Shown here: positions 54,105 to 63,976 of the stretch, piece by piece
How positions within the stretch are numbered: position 1 is the stretch's first letter
Layout: each line of letters opens with the position of its first letter
NCBI RefSeq assembly: GCF_002796985.1
Contig: NZ_PEKX01000007.1
Span: 1,381,941 to 1,445,940, forward strand
Reading direction: 5' to 3'
Origin: Pseudomonas sp.
GTDB lineage: Bacteria; Pseudomonadota; Gammaproteobacteria; Pseudomonadales; Pseudomonadaceae
DNA: 64,000 nucleotides
The notes under the pieces: generated by a model
What the model saw: only the letters and a program-made list of their open reading frames with translations
Databases searched by the model: none
Told to the model about the DNA's origin: nothing
Program-made: the position numbers and the translations under genes

Positions 54105-55423
54105 GCCTGCGCACGCGGCTGAGCCTGATCCTGGGCACCACCTTCCTGCTGCTCTGGTCGGTTGCCGCGCTGTGGATGCTCTGCGACCTGCGCGAGCGCG
54201 TGTCGCACTCGCTGGATGAGCGCCTGGCGGCTTCCGCCCGCATGGTCGCAGGCCTGTTGCAGCAGCTCCCGCAGCCACTCCCCGGCAGGAACGAGGCGAG
54301 TCGCCTGACGGCGGAGCAACTGGGAATTCCAGACGGCCTGGCCTGCCAGGTGGTATCCCTGCGTGGTGAGGTGCTTGCGCAGAGCCACGCCACGCCGGAC
54401 CACTCCCTGGGCGAGTCCGGGACAGGCTTTCACACGCAGGAGATCGACGGTTCGCAGTGGCGCAGCTTCACCCTGCAGGTCGGTGACATGCGCGTCAGTA
54501 CTGCCGACCGGATGGAGGAGCGCGATGTGCTCAATCGCTCCATCCTGCTTGCCGCAGCGGTGCCCGTGGTGTTGGCCTTGCTCGGCAGCCTCGCCTTGTT
54601 GTGGCTCGGCGTCACCCAGGGCTTGAGCCCCTTGCGACGAATCCGCGAGGCCATCGCCCGGCGCGGGGCGGACTCACTGGAGCCGCTGTCGTTGAGCCGC
54701 TTGCCAGCGGAAATCCGCCCGCTGGTGGCATCGCAGAACCAGCTGTTTGCGCGGATCGCCAAGGCGATCGAGCGCGAGCGTCGCTTTGCCGGGGATGCTG
54801 CCCACGAGTTGCGCAGCCCGCTCACCGCGATCAAGACCCACCTGCAAGTCGCCCGGCTGACCCGCGGAGAAGAGGCGCAACAGGCCCTGGCTTATGCGGA
54901 GCAGGGCGCGGATCGTCTGCATCGGACGCTGGAGCAGTTGCTGATGCTGGCGAAGGTGGAGGGCAGCCTTTCCTTCGAGGATGGTGGCGCGAGCACGGTA
55001 CTGGAAGTGGTGCGCCACGCCGTGGAAGACGCCATGCACGGGTGCCCCGGAAGCATCGAGGTGGTCAACCAGGGGGTAACGGCCGGGCAACGCTTCGAAG
55101 CGCCTGCGGTGCTGGCCATCCTGGCGCTGCGCAACCTGCTGGAAAACGCCATGCGCCATACCCGCAGCGGCACCACCGTTACGCTGGAGCTGCATACGGA
55201 AAATGGCGGCCTGGTGGCCTGCGTGATGGACCAAGGCCCCGGTGTCAGCGCCGAGCTGCTACCGCGCCTGACCGAGCGCTTCTGGCGCATGGACGGCAAA
55301 GGTGGCAGCGGCCTGGGTCTTGCCATTGTCCAGGCCATCGTCGAGCGTTGCCACGGGCAGCTCCGATTCGACAGCTCCGCGCAGGGCCTGTGCGTCACTC
55401 TGGAACTGCCGCTGCGTCACTGA
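54101..55423 (+). CDS. Sensor histidine kinase paired with the response regulator
   Basis: 440 residues. Membrane helices at about 8-27 and 148-170 enclose a periplasmic sensor domain; a HAMP-like linker follows; phospho-acceptor H235 in GDAAHELRSPL; ATP-binding domain with N box (LRNLLENAMRHT), G1 (DQGPGVS) and G2 (GGSGLGLAI). The signal is unknown; periplasmic redox stress would fit the dsbD-dsbG neighbours. Confidence 0.9.
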   Translation: MSLRTRLSLILGTTFLLLWSVAALWMLCDLRERVSHSLDERLAASARMVAGLLQQLPQPLPGRNEASRLTAEQLGIPDGLACQVVSLRGEVLAQSHATPDHSLGESGTGFHTQEIDGSQWRSFTLQVGDMRVSTADRMEERDVLNRSILLAAAVPVVLALLGSLALLWLGVTQGLSPLRRIREAIARRGADSLEPLSLSRLPAEIRPLVASQNQLFARIAKAIERERRFAGDAAHELRSPLTAIKTHLQVARLTRGEEAQQALAYAEQGADRLHRTLEQLLMLAKVEGSLSFEDGGASTVLEVVRHAVEDAMHGCPGSIEVVNQGVTAGQRFEAPAVLAILALRNLLENAMRHTRSGTTVTLELHTENGGLVACVMDQGPGVSAELLPRLTERFWRMDGKGGSGLGLAIVQAIVERCHGQLRFDSSAQGLCVTLELPLRH

Positions 55424-55427
55424 CTGT

Positions 55428-55560
55428 TCAGTTGCCGATGATCCTTTCCATTGCCTGCTGACCCAGCTTGGCGTTCGGGTCGTTGTAGTGGAAGTGAGCA
55501 TTCTGATCCAGCGCCTGGTAGGCGGCGGAGTCTGCCTTCGCTCGCCCGGCGGCGGCCTGC
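55428..55560 (-). pseudogene. Possible remnant of a gene C-terminus
   Basis: On the minus strand a frame ends AYQALDQNAHFHYNDPNAKL followed by GQQAMERIIGN and TGA (55428-55430), with the composition of a real protein end. Upstream the frame quickly turns into low-quality sequence and no start with a ribosome site is visible. May be the tail of a lost gene; the whole frame to 55733 is unlikely to be genuine. Confidence 0.3.
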
Positions 55561-55750
55561 GATGTGGGAATTCGAGAGAGCGGTTTCCAACGCTCCGGAG
55601 GAGGGCAGGGCTCTAGTCCGGGCCTTACCGAATGCAGGGCAGTGGCGGGGCTGTCGACGCTGTCGATTGCTGTATGAAACATCTGTACGAATTTTCTTGA
55701 AACGAATAGCATCCCACAATTGCAAAGTGCCATTGAGTTGTTGCGCAGGG

Positions 55751-56575
55751 ATGCAGAAATTCCACTTCATTTCGGGTTTGCCGCGCTCCGGCAGTACGCT
55801 GCTGGCGGCCATTCTGTTGCAGAACCCACGCTTCCACGCCGGCATGTCCAGCCCCGTCGGCGGGCTGTTTACCGGTGTTCGCGAGCAATGCAGCGCCGGC
55901 AGTGAATTCGCTCCGCTGATCAGTGCTGATCAGCGCCGTCGCCTGTTGCGCGGGCTGTTCGACTCCTACTACGCAGATCAGCATGACAAGTCGGTGGTGT
56001 TCGACACCAATCGACTCTGGTGCGCCAACCTGCCGGCCCTGCGCGAGATGTTCCCGCAGGGCAAGGTCATCGCCTGCGTGCGCAACGTCGCCTGGATCAT
56101 GGACAGCCTGGAAAAACTGTTCCGCGCCAACCCCTTCGAGAACACCAAGCTGTTCGCCGATGCCGCCGAGCGCAACTCCGTCTACAGCCGCACCGAAACC
56201 CTGGCCCAGCGCGATCGTCTGGTCGGCTTCGCCTGGAGCGCGCTCAAGGAAGCGTACTACGGCGAACAGGCCGACTCGCTGCTGGTGGTCGACTATGACC
56301 TGCTGGTGCAGAGCCCGGAGAAGGTGCTGCAGCTGGTCTACCAGTTCATCGACGAGCCCTGGTTCGAGCACGACTTCGACAACCTCGCCTACGACGCGCC
56401 GGACTTCGATGCCGCGCTGGGCGTAAGCGGCCTGCACCGGGTGCGGCCGCAGGTGACTGTGCAGGAGCGCCGTACCCTGTTGCCACCGGACCTGTTCGAG
56501 CAGTACAGCAAGCTTTCCTTCTGGGAAGACGGCAGCGCCAGCGCGGCCAACGTGATTCGCACCAAGAACAACTGA
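55751..56575 (+). CDS. Sulfotransferase-family protein
   Basis: 274 residues from the ATG before QKFHFISGL; the ribosome site is weak. P-loop-like 5'-phosphosulfate motif SGLPRSGSTLL (8-18) and the second PAPS motif region around VIACVRNVAWIMDSLEK. Transfers sulfate from PAPS to a hydroxyl or amine, in the cytoplasm or at its face. It lies 54 nt before the giant adhesin gene on the same strand, so the two are probably expressed together; the sulfate acceptor is unknown and may be the adhesin itself or a surface polymer. Confidence 0.82.
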   Translation: MQKFHFISGLPRSGSTLLAAILLQNPRFHAGMSSPVGGLFTGVREQCSAGSEFAPLISADQRRRLLRGLFDSYYADQHDKSVVFDTNRLWCANLPALREMFPQGKVIACVRNVAWIMDSLEKLFRANPFENTKLFADAAERNSVYSRTETLAQRDRLVGFAWSALKEAYYGEQADSLLVVDYDLLVQSPEKVLQLVYQFIDEPWFEHDFDNLAYDAPDFDAALGVSGLHRVRPQVTVQERRTLLPPDLFEQYSKLSFWEDGSASAANVIRTKNN

Positions 56576-56629
56576 TAACAAGAATGACCGCGGCGGCAGG
56601 TAGCCGCGCGGAGCCAAGAGGTGCATTGC

Positions 56630-59600
56630 ATGCAGTGGATCAAGCGCGTGTTCGGCGATGCCGTGCGTCGCCCGCAGGAAACCCGGACGCCTTCGCCGAC
56701 GCTGATCATGGCGCTGGAACCGCGCATGATGTTCGACGGTGCGGTCGCTGCGACTGCTGCCGAAGTGGCCAAATCCACTGATGCCCAGGATGCCGCCGCC
56801 GACAACGCCGCCGCCAGCAAGGACAACGCCGATACCAGCCATGCCGCCACCAGCGACGCGCGTAGCGATGCGGGGCAGGGCGCGGAAGCCGGTAGCGGGC
56901 GCAACGTGGTTTTCGTCGACTCCCGAGTGGAAGATGCCCAGCAACTGCTGCAAGGCGTAGCCGCCAACACCGACGTGGTGTTCCTCGACAGCCGTGGAAA
57001 TGGTGTGCAGCAGATGGCCCAGTACCTGGCCGCGCACCCCGGCGCGGCTTCGGTGCAGATCATCGCCCATGGCAATTCCGGCGATCTGTGGCTGGGTAAC
57101 AGTTACGTCAGTGCCGAGAATATCGCCGACTACGGCAACTCGCTCAGCCAACTCGGCGCCAGCATGCAAGCCGGCGGCGACATCCTCATCTACGCCTGCA
57201 ACACCGCCCAGGGCGAGCGCGGGCAGACCTTCGTCGATGAACTGGCGAGCCTGACCGGCCGCGATATTGCCGCTTCCGATGACCGCACCGGCCAGGGTTC
57301 CGACTGGGATCTGGAAGTGACCACCGGCACCATCGAGGTGCGCCCGGTGCTGTCGACCGCTGCCGAAGCGGCTTACCAGCACAACCTGGCGATCATCACG
57401 GTGACTACCGTCAGCGACACCGGCCTCGACCAGACCTTCGGCGCTGATCAGGACGCCGACTTTGCGGACGGCACGGGGCTGTCGTTGCGCGAAGCGATCA
57501 ACTGGGCCGTCAGCGGTGACACCATCCAGTTCGCCCCGGGGCTCAGTGGCAACACCATTGCGCTTTCCGGCCATGCCAGTAGCGCTTCGCTGCTGGTGAT
57601 CGACAAGAGCCTGACCATCGAGGGTGATATCGATGGCAACGGTTCGGCCGACATTACCCTGGATGGCCAGTACAACGGCCGGGTGCTGGAAGTCAGGGCG
57701 GGTACAGTGAACCTTGACGGGCTGGTCATCCAGCATGGCCTGGTGGTCGGCAACGGCGCCAACGCTGGCTCCGATGCGACTGCGGCCATGGGCGGCGCTA
57801 TTACCAATGCCGGTAACCTGACCCTCAACAACGTCACGGTGACGGCCAACGCGGCGTCTGGCGGCGGTGCTGGTGGCGGTATCAGGGGCGGCAGCTTTGG
57901 CGGCGCTGGCGGGGGCGGCGGCGCTCTTGGCGGGCAGACCGGTGGACGTGGCGGTGATACGGGCAACGGCCTGGGGTACTACGCCGGCAGGAACGGCACC
58001 GCCAACACGGGCGGTAATGGCGGTGGCTACAACCTGACCGTCATAGGCGGAAGAGGCGGCAGCAGCGCGGGTGGTGCGGGTGGTGCGGGTGCATTTGGCT
58101 ACAGCAATGGTGGCGCGGGTGGCACCGCCAGCAGTGGCTCGCTTTCCATCGGTGGCGGTGGTGGTGGTTCCGGCTGGGACAACATCGGGCGCACGGGCGC
58201 CGCTGCCACTGGCGGTATATTCAACGACACCACAGGCACCCTGACCATTGTTGGCAACTCGCTCATCTCCAGCAACATTGCGGCCGGTGGCGGCGGTGGC
58301 GGTGGCGGCGGTAATGGAGCAGGTGCTTCCAGTGACCCCGGCGGCGTGGGTGGCAAGGGCGTCGGAGCGATCTGGAACAAGGGCACCCTGCTGATTACCG
58401 CAGCCAACTTCAACGCGCTGAGCATTGGCAACAACAAGGGTGGCAGCGGTTTCGGCGGCCCGGGCGCGGGCGGTATGGGAAGCACGCCGTCGTCGGTTGA
58501 CGGTCTCTACAACGACGGAGGCGTCATGAATACCGCCTACAACCCGGCTCCCACCGCCACCATCGTCGTCAGCAACACCTCCCAGCACATCGGTACCACG
58601 TCGCTGGTGACCATCACCTTCAACCAGGCGGTAACCGGCCTCACCAATGGCAACCTGACGGTATCCAACGGTACGCTCAGCACCGTGAGCTCCAGTGACG
58701 GTGGCATCACCTGGACCGCGACCTTTACGCCGAATCCGAGTGTCACCAGCGGCAGCAACTCCATTACCCTGGACAATTCCGGCGTCACCAGCGTGTCCAC
58801 CAACACCGCAGGCACCGGCACCACGCAGTCGAACAACTACACCGTCGATACCGTACGGCCGACCGCGACCATCGTGGTTTCCAACTCGGCCCTGAACACC
58901 ACGGCGCCAGCCACGGTGAGCATTACCTTCAGCGAGGCCGTGGCGGGTTTCACCCTGGGCGACATGTCGGCGACCAACGGTACCCTGAGCAACCTCTCCA
59001 CCAGCGACAACATCCACTGGTCCGCGACCCTGACGCCAAACGCTGGCAACAACAGCAGTGGCAACGTCATCTTCCTGGACAATACCCTCTATACCGATGC
59101 CTCGAGCAACACCGGCAGCGGCGTGACCCTGTCCAACACCTACTCGATCGATACCACGCGTCCGACCGCGACCATCACGGTCAGCAACACTTCGCTGAAC
59201 ATCGGTGGCACCTCCCAGGTGACCATCACCTTCAGCGAGGCGGTGAACAATTTCACCCTGGCCGACCTGACCGCCCAGGACGGTACCCTGAGCAACCTGA
59301 CCACCAGCGACAACATCACCTGGACCGCGACCCTGACGCCGAACAGCAACGTCACCCAATACGGCGATGTCATCACCCTGGCCAATTCCGGGGTCGACGA
59401 CCTGGCGGGCAACGCCGGGGTCGGCAGCAGTGTCTCCAACGCCTATTCGGTCGACACCCAGCGGCCGATCGCCAGCATCGTGCTCTCCAAGACCAACATT
59501 GGCGTTGGCCAGACCGCGCAGGTGACCATCACCTTCAGCGAAGCGGTGACCGGCTTCACCAACAGCGACCTGACGGTGGACAACGGCACCTTGAGCGCGG

Positions 59601-62600
59601 TGAGCAGCAGTGACGGCGGTGTCACCTGGACCGCCACCTTCACACCGACCGCGGGCATCGACAGCGCGAGCAACAGCGTCACCCTGGACTACACCGGTGT
59701 ACAGGACGCCGCCGGCAACGCCGGCAGTGGCACCACCAGCTCCAACAACTACGCCATCGATGGCGTACGACCCACCGCGACCGTGACCATCGACCGGAGC
59801 TCGCTGAACATCGGCCAGACTGCGCAGGTGACCATCACCTTCAGCGAAGCGGTCGCCAACTTCAGCAACGCCGACCTGACGGTGACCAACGGCACCCTGA
59901 GTGCGGTGAGCAGCAGTGACGGCGGCGTCACCTGGTTGGCGACCTTCACGCCGACCTCGAACATCACCAACGCCAACAACGTCATCACCCTGAACAACAC
60001 CGGCTACAACGACACCGCCGGCAATACCGGCACTGGCACCACCACGTCCAACAACTACGCCATCGATACCCAGCGGCCGACTGCCACCATCGTCGTGTCG
60101 GACCCAACGCTCACCGCCGGCGAAACCAGCCTGGTGACCATCACCTTCAGCGAGGCGGTCAGCGGCTTCACCCTGGCCGATATGAGCGCCAGTCACGGCA
60201 CTCTGAGCAACCTGAGCAGCAGTGATGGCGGCGTCACCTGGACCGCGACCTTCACACCGGACGCCAACACCAACAGCGCGGCCAACGTCATCAACCTGGC
60301 CAATACCGGAGTCGCCGACCTGGCTGGCAACGCCGGCGTGGGCACGACCAGTTCGACGAACTACAGCATCGATACCGTGCGCCCCAACGCGACCATCGTG
60401 GTCGCAAATCCTACGCTGGGGATCAACGGCACGTCGCTGGTCACGATCAGCTTCGACCAGGCGGTGACCGGCTTCACCAACGCCGACCTGACCGTGGTCG
60501 GCGGTACCCTGAGTGCGGTGAGCAGCTCCGACGGTGGCATCACCTGGACCGCGACCTTCACCCCGGCCGGCAACATCACCAGCCCGAGCAACCACATCAC
60601 CCTGGACAACAGCGGCATCCAGGCGGCAGCTTCAGGTAACGCCGGGATGGGCATCACCACCTCCAACAACTACGCGATCGATACCCAGCAGCCGACCGCG
60701 ACCATCGTGGTGGCGAACGATCTCCTGGGCATCGGTAGCAGTTCGCTGGTGACCATTACCTTCAGCGAGCCGGTGACCGACTTCACCCTGGCCGACCTGA
60801 CGTCGAACAGCGGCACCCTAAGCAACCTGACCACCAGCGACAACATCACCTTTACCGCCACCCTGACGCCGTCGGCGGGTATCAACCAGGGCAACAATCA
60901 CATCACCCTGAATAACGGCGCTGTAGTCGACATCGCAGGTAATGTCGGTACCGGTGCCATTTCGAACGCCTATTGGGTCGACAGCGTGCGGCCGACGGCG
61001 ACCATCGTACTGGGTGACTCGAGTCTGTTGGCGGGTGAGACCTCCACGGTGACCATCACCTTCAGCGAGGCGGTGACCGGCTTCAGCAATGACGACCTGT
61101 CCGTGGCCAACGGCACCTTGAGCACTCTCAGCTCCAGCGATGGCGGCATTACCTGGACGGCGACCTACACGCCCAATAGCAACATCCGCAGCAGCGGCAA
61201 TCTGATCACCCTGAACAACACCGGCTATACCGACCTGGCCGGCAATACCGGTATCGGTGTGACCAACTCGGCCAGCTTCACCATCGATACGGTGCGCCCG
61301 ACCGCGACCATCGTGGTCGGCAACCCAGCACTGATTGCCGGCTCCGACTCCCGGGTGACCATCACCTTCAGCGAGGCGGTGAGCGGCTTCAGCAACGACG
61401 ACCTGACGGTAACCAATGGCACCTTGAGCGTGGTGACCAGCAGCGACGGCGGCATCACCTGGACGGCCACCTTCACGCCGGACAGCAACGTGACCGACAC
61501 CAGCAACATCATCACGCTCAACAACAGTGGCGTGGAGAACGCTGCGGGCAACACCGGCAGCGGTACCACCACGTCCAACAACTACGCGATCGACACCCAG
61601 CAGCCCACCGCCACCATCACGGTTGCCGACAACAACCTGGGCATCGGCCAGACCACCACCGTGACTATCGCCTTCAGTGAAGTGGTCAACGGTTTCGACC
61701 TGTCGGACCTGAGCGTTGCCAACGGCACCCTGTCCAACCTCGCCAGCAGCGATGGCGGCAGGACCTGGACAGCGACCCTGACGCCCACCGCCGCGATAAA
61801 CGATGCGACCAACCTGATCCTGCTCGACAACGCGCTGGTGAGCGACGGCGCCGGCAACTCCGGCTTGGGAATTGCCATCTCCAACAACTACAGGATTGAC
61901 GGCACACGCCCAACCAGCAGCATCGTGATGGCCGACACGACGCTGACAGTCGGCGAGACCTCGTTGGTGACCATCACCTTCAGCGAAGCGGTGACCGGCT
62001 TCAGCAACGACGACCTGACGCTGACCAATGGCACCCTGAGCGCTGTGAGCAGCAGCGACGGCGGCAAGACCTGGACGGCGACCTTCACGCCGACCGCCGG
62101 CATCAATGGCCTGAACAACATCATCATCCTGGACAACGCTGGCTGCACCGATTTGGCGGGCAACGAAGGGGTGAACGTTTCCGTGTCGGCCAACTACCGC
62201 GTCGAGACTGTGGTGCCGACGGCCAACATCGTGTTCGCCGAGCCTGCGCTCAAGGCCGGTGAAACCTCGCTGGTCACCATCACCTTCAGCGAGGCGGTGA
62301 GCGGTTTCAGCAATGCCAACCTGAGTGTCGCCAACGGCACCCTGAGCGCGGTGAGCAGCAGCGACGGCGGCATCACCTGGACCGCCACCTTCACGCCGGG
62401 CACCGATATCACCCAGGCCGGCAACCACATCAGCCTGGACAACACCGGCGTGCACAGCGCCGCGGGCAATGCCCTGGGCGGAAGCGCCGTGTCGAACGGC
62501 TTCGTGATCGATACGGCGCGCCCGACCGCGACCATCGTGGTCGCGGAACCGACCCTGGCCATCGGCCAGACCAGCCAGGTCACCATCACCTTCAGCGAGG

Positions 62601-63976
62601 CCGTCAGCGGCTTCGACAACGCCGACCTGAACGTCGCCAATGGTTCGCTCAGCGCGGTGACCTCCAGCGATGGCGGCCTGACCTGGACGGCCACCTTCAC
62701 CCCGAATGCCGGCGTCAGCGATACCCGCAACGTCATCAGCCTGAACAATACCGGCTACACCGACGACGCCGGCAACACCGGCACCGGAACCACCGATTCC
62801 AACACCTTCGCCATCGACACCGCGCGCCCGACAGCCACCATCACACTGGCCGATACGCAGCTCAAGGCCGGGGAAACGACCACGGTGACCATTGCCTTCA
62901 GCGAGGCGGTGAGCGGTTTCACCCTGGCGGACCTGAGCGTGACCAACGGCACCCTGAGCGGGCTCGGCAGCGCTGACGGCGGTATTACCTGGACGGCCAC
63001 CTTCACGCCCAGCGCCGACCTGACCGCCGCTGGCAACCTGATCAGCCTGGACAACGCCGGAGTCGACGACCTGGCGGGCAACGCCGGTGCCGGCGTGACC
63101 CATTCGGCCAACTTCAGCATCGATACCGTGCGGCCCAGCGCCACCGTCGTAGTGGCCAACACCGACCTGCGCCAGGGGCAGTCTTCGCAGGTGACCATCA
63201 CCTTCAGCGAGCCGGTCATCGACCTGGACCTGTCCGACCTGAGCGCCAGCAACGCCACGCTGTCCGGCCTGAGCAGCAGCGACGGTGGCCTGACCTGGAC
63301 GGCGACGCTGACGCCGCTGGTCAATGTGCTCGGCTCGAACAACGTGGTAACGCTGAACAACCTCGGCTACACCGATGCCGCTGGCAATACCGGCGTCGGC
63401 GTCAGCCAGTCCAACAGCTACGCGATCAACAGCATCGCCCAGCAAGGCGACCCGCAATACCGTATCGAGCAGGGCGTTCGCCCTGTGGTGCCGGGCAGCG
63501 GTATGGCGGGCAGTGCGCCGCAGGTTTCGTCGGTGCTGCAGAACGCCGGTCCGCCAGCGCTCGGCCAGGCACCGCTGCTCGACAGCAGCAACCGTGGCAC
63601 GGCGCAGTCGGGGCTGGGCAGTGTGTTCCGCGAGGGCCCGAGCCAGAGCCAGCTTGCGCTGATCTTCGCCAACCACGGCAACAGCGCCTTCGGCGACGGC
63701 AGCGGTCATGGCTTCCTCGGCTTCGGTGGCGGTGATGCCGGTGTCTTCGGCAACAGCACCCTTGGAGCGATTTTCAGCGCCGCCCGCGAGGGCGACGAGC
63801 AGGCGTTGTCGGCCTTCGGCCAGCGCCAGGCCGATATCAGCCAGGGGCTGCGGGGTGTGTTCGGTTCGGCCGGTCTCGGCCAGCAATTGCAGGAAATGAA
63901 TCAGCGCGAGCAGCGCCAGGTCGCCGACCTGGCGCACGCCTTCGGCGAGCTCGGCCAGGTACGGCCGGCCAGTTGA
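56630..63976 (+). CDS. Giant LEPR-motif, DUF4347 adhesin-like protein with 16 Ig-like repeats
   Basis: 2448 residues from ATG 56630 (GAGG 8 nt ahead; an in-frame GTG 9 nt earlier is less likely). Order: LEPRMMFDG (29-37, the LEPR motif of large secreted repeat proteins), a low-complexity linker, DUF4347 domain (about 90-250, with HGNSGDLWLG and CNTAQGERGQ), a glycine-rich beta-helix-like region (about 253-630; LREAINWAVSGDTIQFAPG is the right-handed helix entry), then 16 tandem repeats of about 102 residues (about 640-2267). Each repeat follows the pattern [RQ]PTATIVV...SLVTITFSEAV..F...DL....GTLS..SSDGG.TWTATFTP.... The tail (2268-2448) has no RTX nonapeptides. Secretion probably by type I or a two-partner-like route encoded downstream of the window. 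Confidence 0.9.
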   Translation: MQWIKRVFGDAVRRPQETRTPSPTLIMALEPRMMFDGAVAATAAEVAKSTDAQDAAADNAAASKDNADTSHAATSDARSDAGQGAEAGSGRNVVFVDSRVEDAQQLLQGVAANTDVVFLDSRGNGVQQMAQYLAAHPGAASVQIIAHGNSGDLWLGNSYVSAENIADYGNSLSQLGASMQAGGDILIYACNTAQGERGQTFVDELASLTGRDIAASDDRTGQGSDWDLEVTTGTIEVRPVLSTAAEAAYQHNLAIITVTTVSDTGLDQTFGADQDADFADGTGLSLREAINWAVSGDTIQFAPGLSGNTIALSGHASSASLLVIDKSLTIEGDIDGNGSADITLDGQYNGRVLEVRAGTVNLDGLVIQHGLVVGNGANAGSDATAAMGGAITNAGNLTLNNVTVTANAASGGGAGGGIRGGSFGGAGGGGGALGGQTGGRGGDTGNGLGYYAGRNGTANTGGNGGGYNLTVIGGRGGSSAGGAGGAGAFGYSNGGAGGTASSGSLSIGGGGGGSGWDNIGRTGAAATGGIFNDTTGTLTIVGNSLISSNIAAGGGGGGGGGNGAGASSDPGGVGGKGVGAIWNKGTLLITAANFNALSIGNNKGGSGFGGPGAGGMGSTPSSVDGLYNDGGVMNTAYNPAPTATIVVSNTSQHIGTTSLVTITFNQAVTGLTNGNLTVSNGTLSTVSSSDGGITWTATFTPNPSVTSGSNSITLDNSGVTSVSTNTAGTGTTQSNNYTVDTVRPTATIVVSNSALNTTAPATVSITFSEAVAGFTLGDMSATNGTLSNLSTSDNIHWSATLTPNAGNNSSGNVIFLDNTLYTDASSNTGSGVTLSNTYSIDTTRPTATITVSNTSLNIGGTSQVTITFSEAVNNFTLADLTAQDGTLSNLTTSDNITWTATLTPNSNVTQYGDVITLANSGVDDLAGNAGVGSSVSNAYSVDTQRPIASIVLSKTNIGVGQTAQVTITFSEAVTGFTNSDLTVDNGTLSAVSSSDGGVTWTATFTPTAGIDSASNSVTLDYTGVQDAAGNAGSGTTSSNNYAIDGVRPTATVTIDRSSLNIGQTAQVTITFSEAVANFSNADLTVTNGTLSAVSSSDGGVTWLATFTPTSNITNANNVITLNNTGYNDTAGNTGTGTTTSNNYAIDTQRPTATIVVSDPTLTAGETSLVTITFSEAVSGFTLADMSASHGTLSNLSSSDGGVTWTATFTPDANTNSAANVINLANTGVADLAGNAGVGTTSSTNYSIDTVRPNATIVVANPTLGINGTSLVTISFDQAVTGFTNADLTVVGGTLSAVSSSDGGITWTATFTPAGNITSPSNHITLDNSGIQAAASGNAGMGITTSNNYAIDTQQPTATIVVANDLLGIGSSSLVTITFSEPVTDFTLADLTSNSGTLSNLTTSDNITFTATLTPSAGINQGNNHITLNNGAVVDIAGNVGTGAISNAYWVDSVRPTATIVLGDSSLLAGETSTVTITFSEAVTGFSNDDLSVANGTLSTLSSSDGGITWTATYTPNSNIRSSGNLITLNNTGYTDLAGNTGIGVTNSASFTIDTVRPTATIVVGNPALIAGSDSRVTITFSEAVSGFSNDDLTVTNGTLSVVTSSDGGITWTATFTPDSNVTDTSNIITLNNSGVENAAGNTGSGTTTSNNYAIDTQQPTATITVADNNLGIGQTTTVTIAFSEVVNGFDLSDLSVANGTLSNLASSDGGRTWTATLTPTAAINDATNLILLDNALVSDGAGNSGLGIAISNNYRIDGTRPTSSIVMADTTLTVGETSLVTITFSEAVTGFSNDDLTLTNGTLSAVSSSDGGKTWTATFTPTAGINGLNNIIILDNAGCTDLAGNEGVNVSVSANYRVETVVPTANIVFAEPALKAGETSLVTITFSEAVSGFSNANLSVANGTLSAVSSSDGGITWTATFTPGTDITQAGNHISLDNTGVHSAAGNALGGSAVSNGFVIDTARPTATIVVAEPTLAIGQTSQVTITFSEAVSGFDNADLNVANGSLSAVTSSDGGLTWTATFTPNAGVSDTRNVISLNNTGYTDDAGNTGTGTTDSNTFAIDTARPTATITLADTQLKAGETTTVTIAFSEAVSGFTLADLSVTNGTLSGLGSADGGITWTATFTPSADLTAAGNLISLDNAGVDDLAGNAGAGVTHSANFSIDTVRPSATVVVANTDLRQGQSSQVTITFSEPVIDLDLSDLSASNATLSGLSSSDGGLTWTATLTPLVNVLGSNNVVTLNNLGYTDAAGNTGVGVSQSNSYAINSIAQQGDPQYRIEQGVRPVVPGSGMAGSAPQVSSVLQNAGPPALGQAPLLDSSNRGTAQSGLGSVFREGPSQSQLALIFANHGNSAFGDGSGHGFLGFGGGDAGVFGNSTLGAIFSAAREGDEQALSAFGQRQADISQGLRGVFGSAGLGQQLQEMNQREQRQVADLAHAFGELGQVRPAS
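58547..63430 (+). repeat. Array of 16 Ig-like coding repeats, 306-bp unit
   Basis: Repeat starts (at the PTATI motif) fall near 58550, 58859, 59162, 59465, 59771, 60077, 60383, 60692, 60992, 61298, 61604, 61910, 62216, 62522, 62828 and 63134; most spacings are exactly 306 bp, a few 300-309. Repeats are alike in protein but DNA identity is partial. Such arrays change copy number by recombination and set the length of the surface protein. Confidence 0.88.

Noticed and set aside
55625..60595. A 1656-residue minus-strand open frame opposite the adhesin and sulfotransferase genes
   Set aside because: It is the antisense shadow of GC-rich coding DNA: third-position bias removes stops in one antisense frame. 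The plus-strand reading has clear families and repeats.
58547..63430. Regular 306-bp periodicity considered as a CRISPR-like or satellite array
   Set aside because: The repeats are in frame, conserve protein sequence and have no spacers; they are Ig-like coding repeats.
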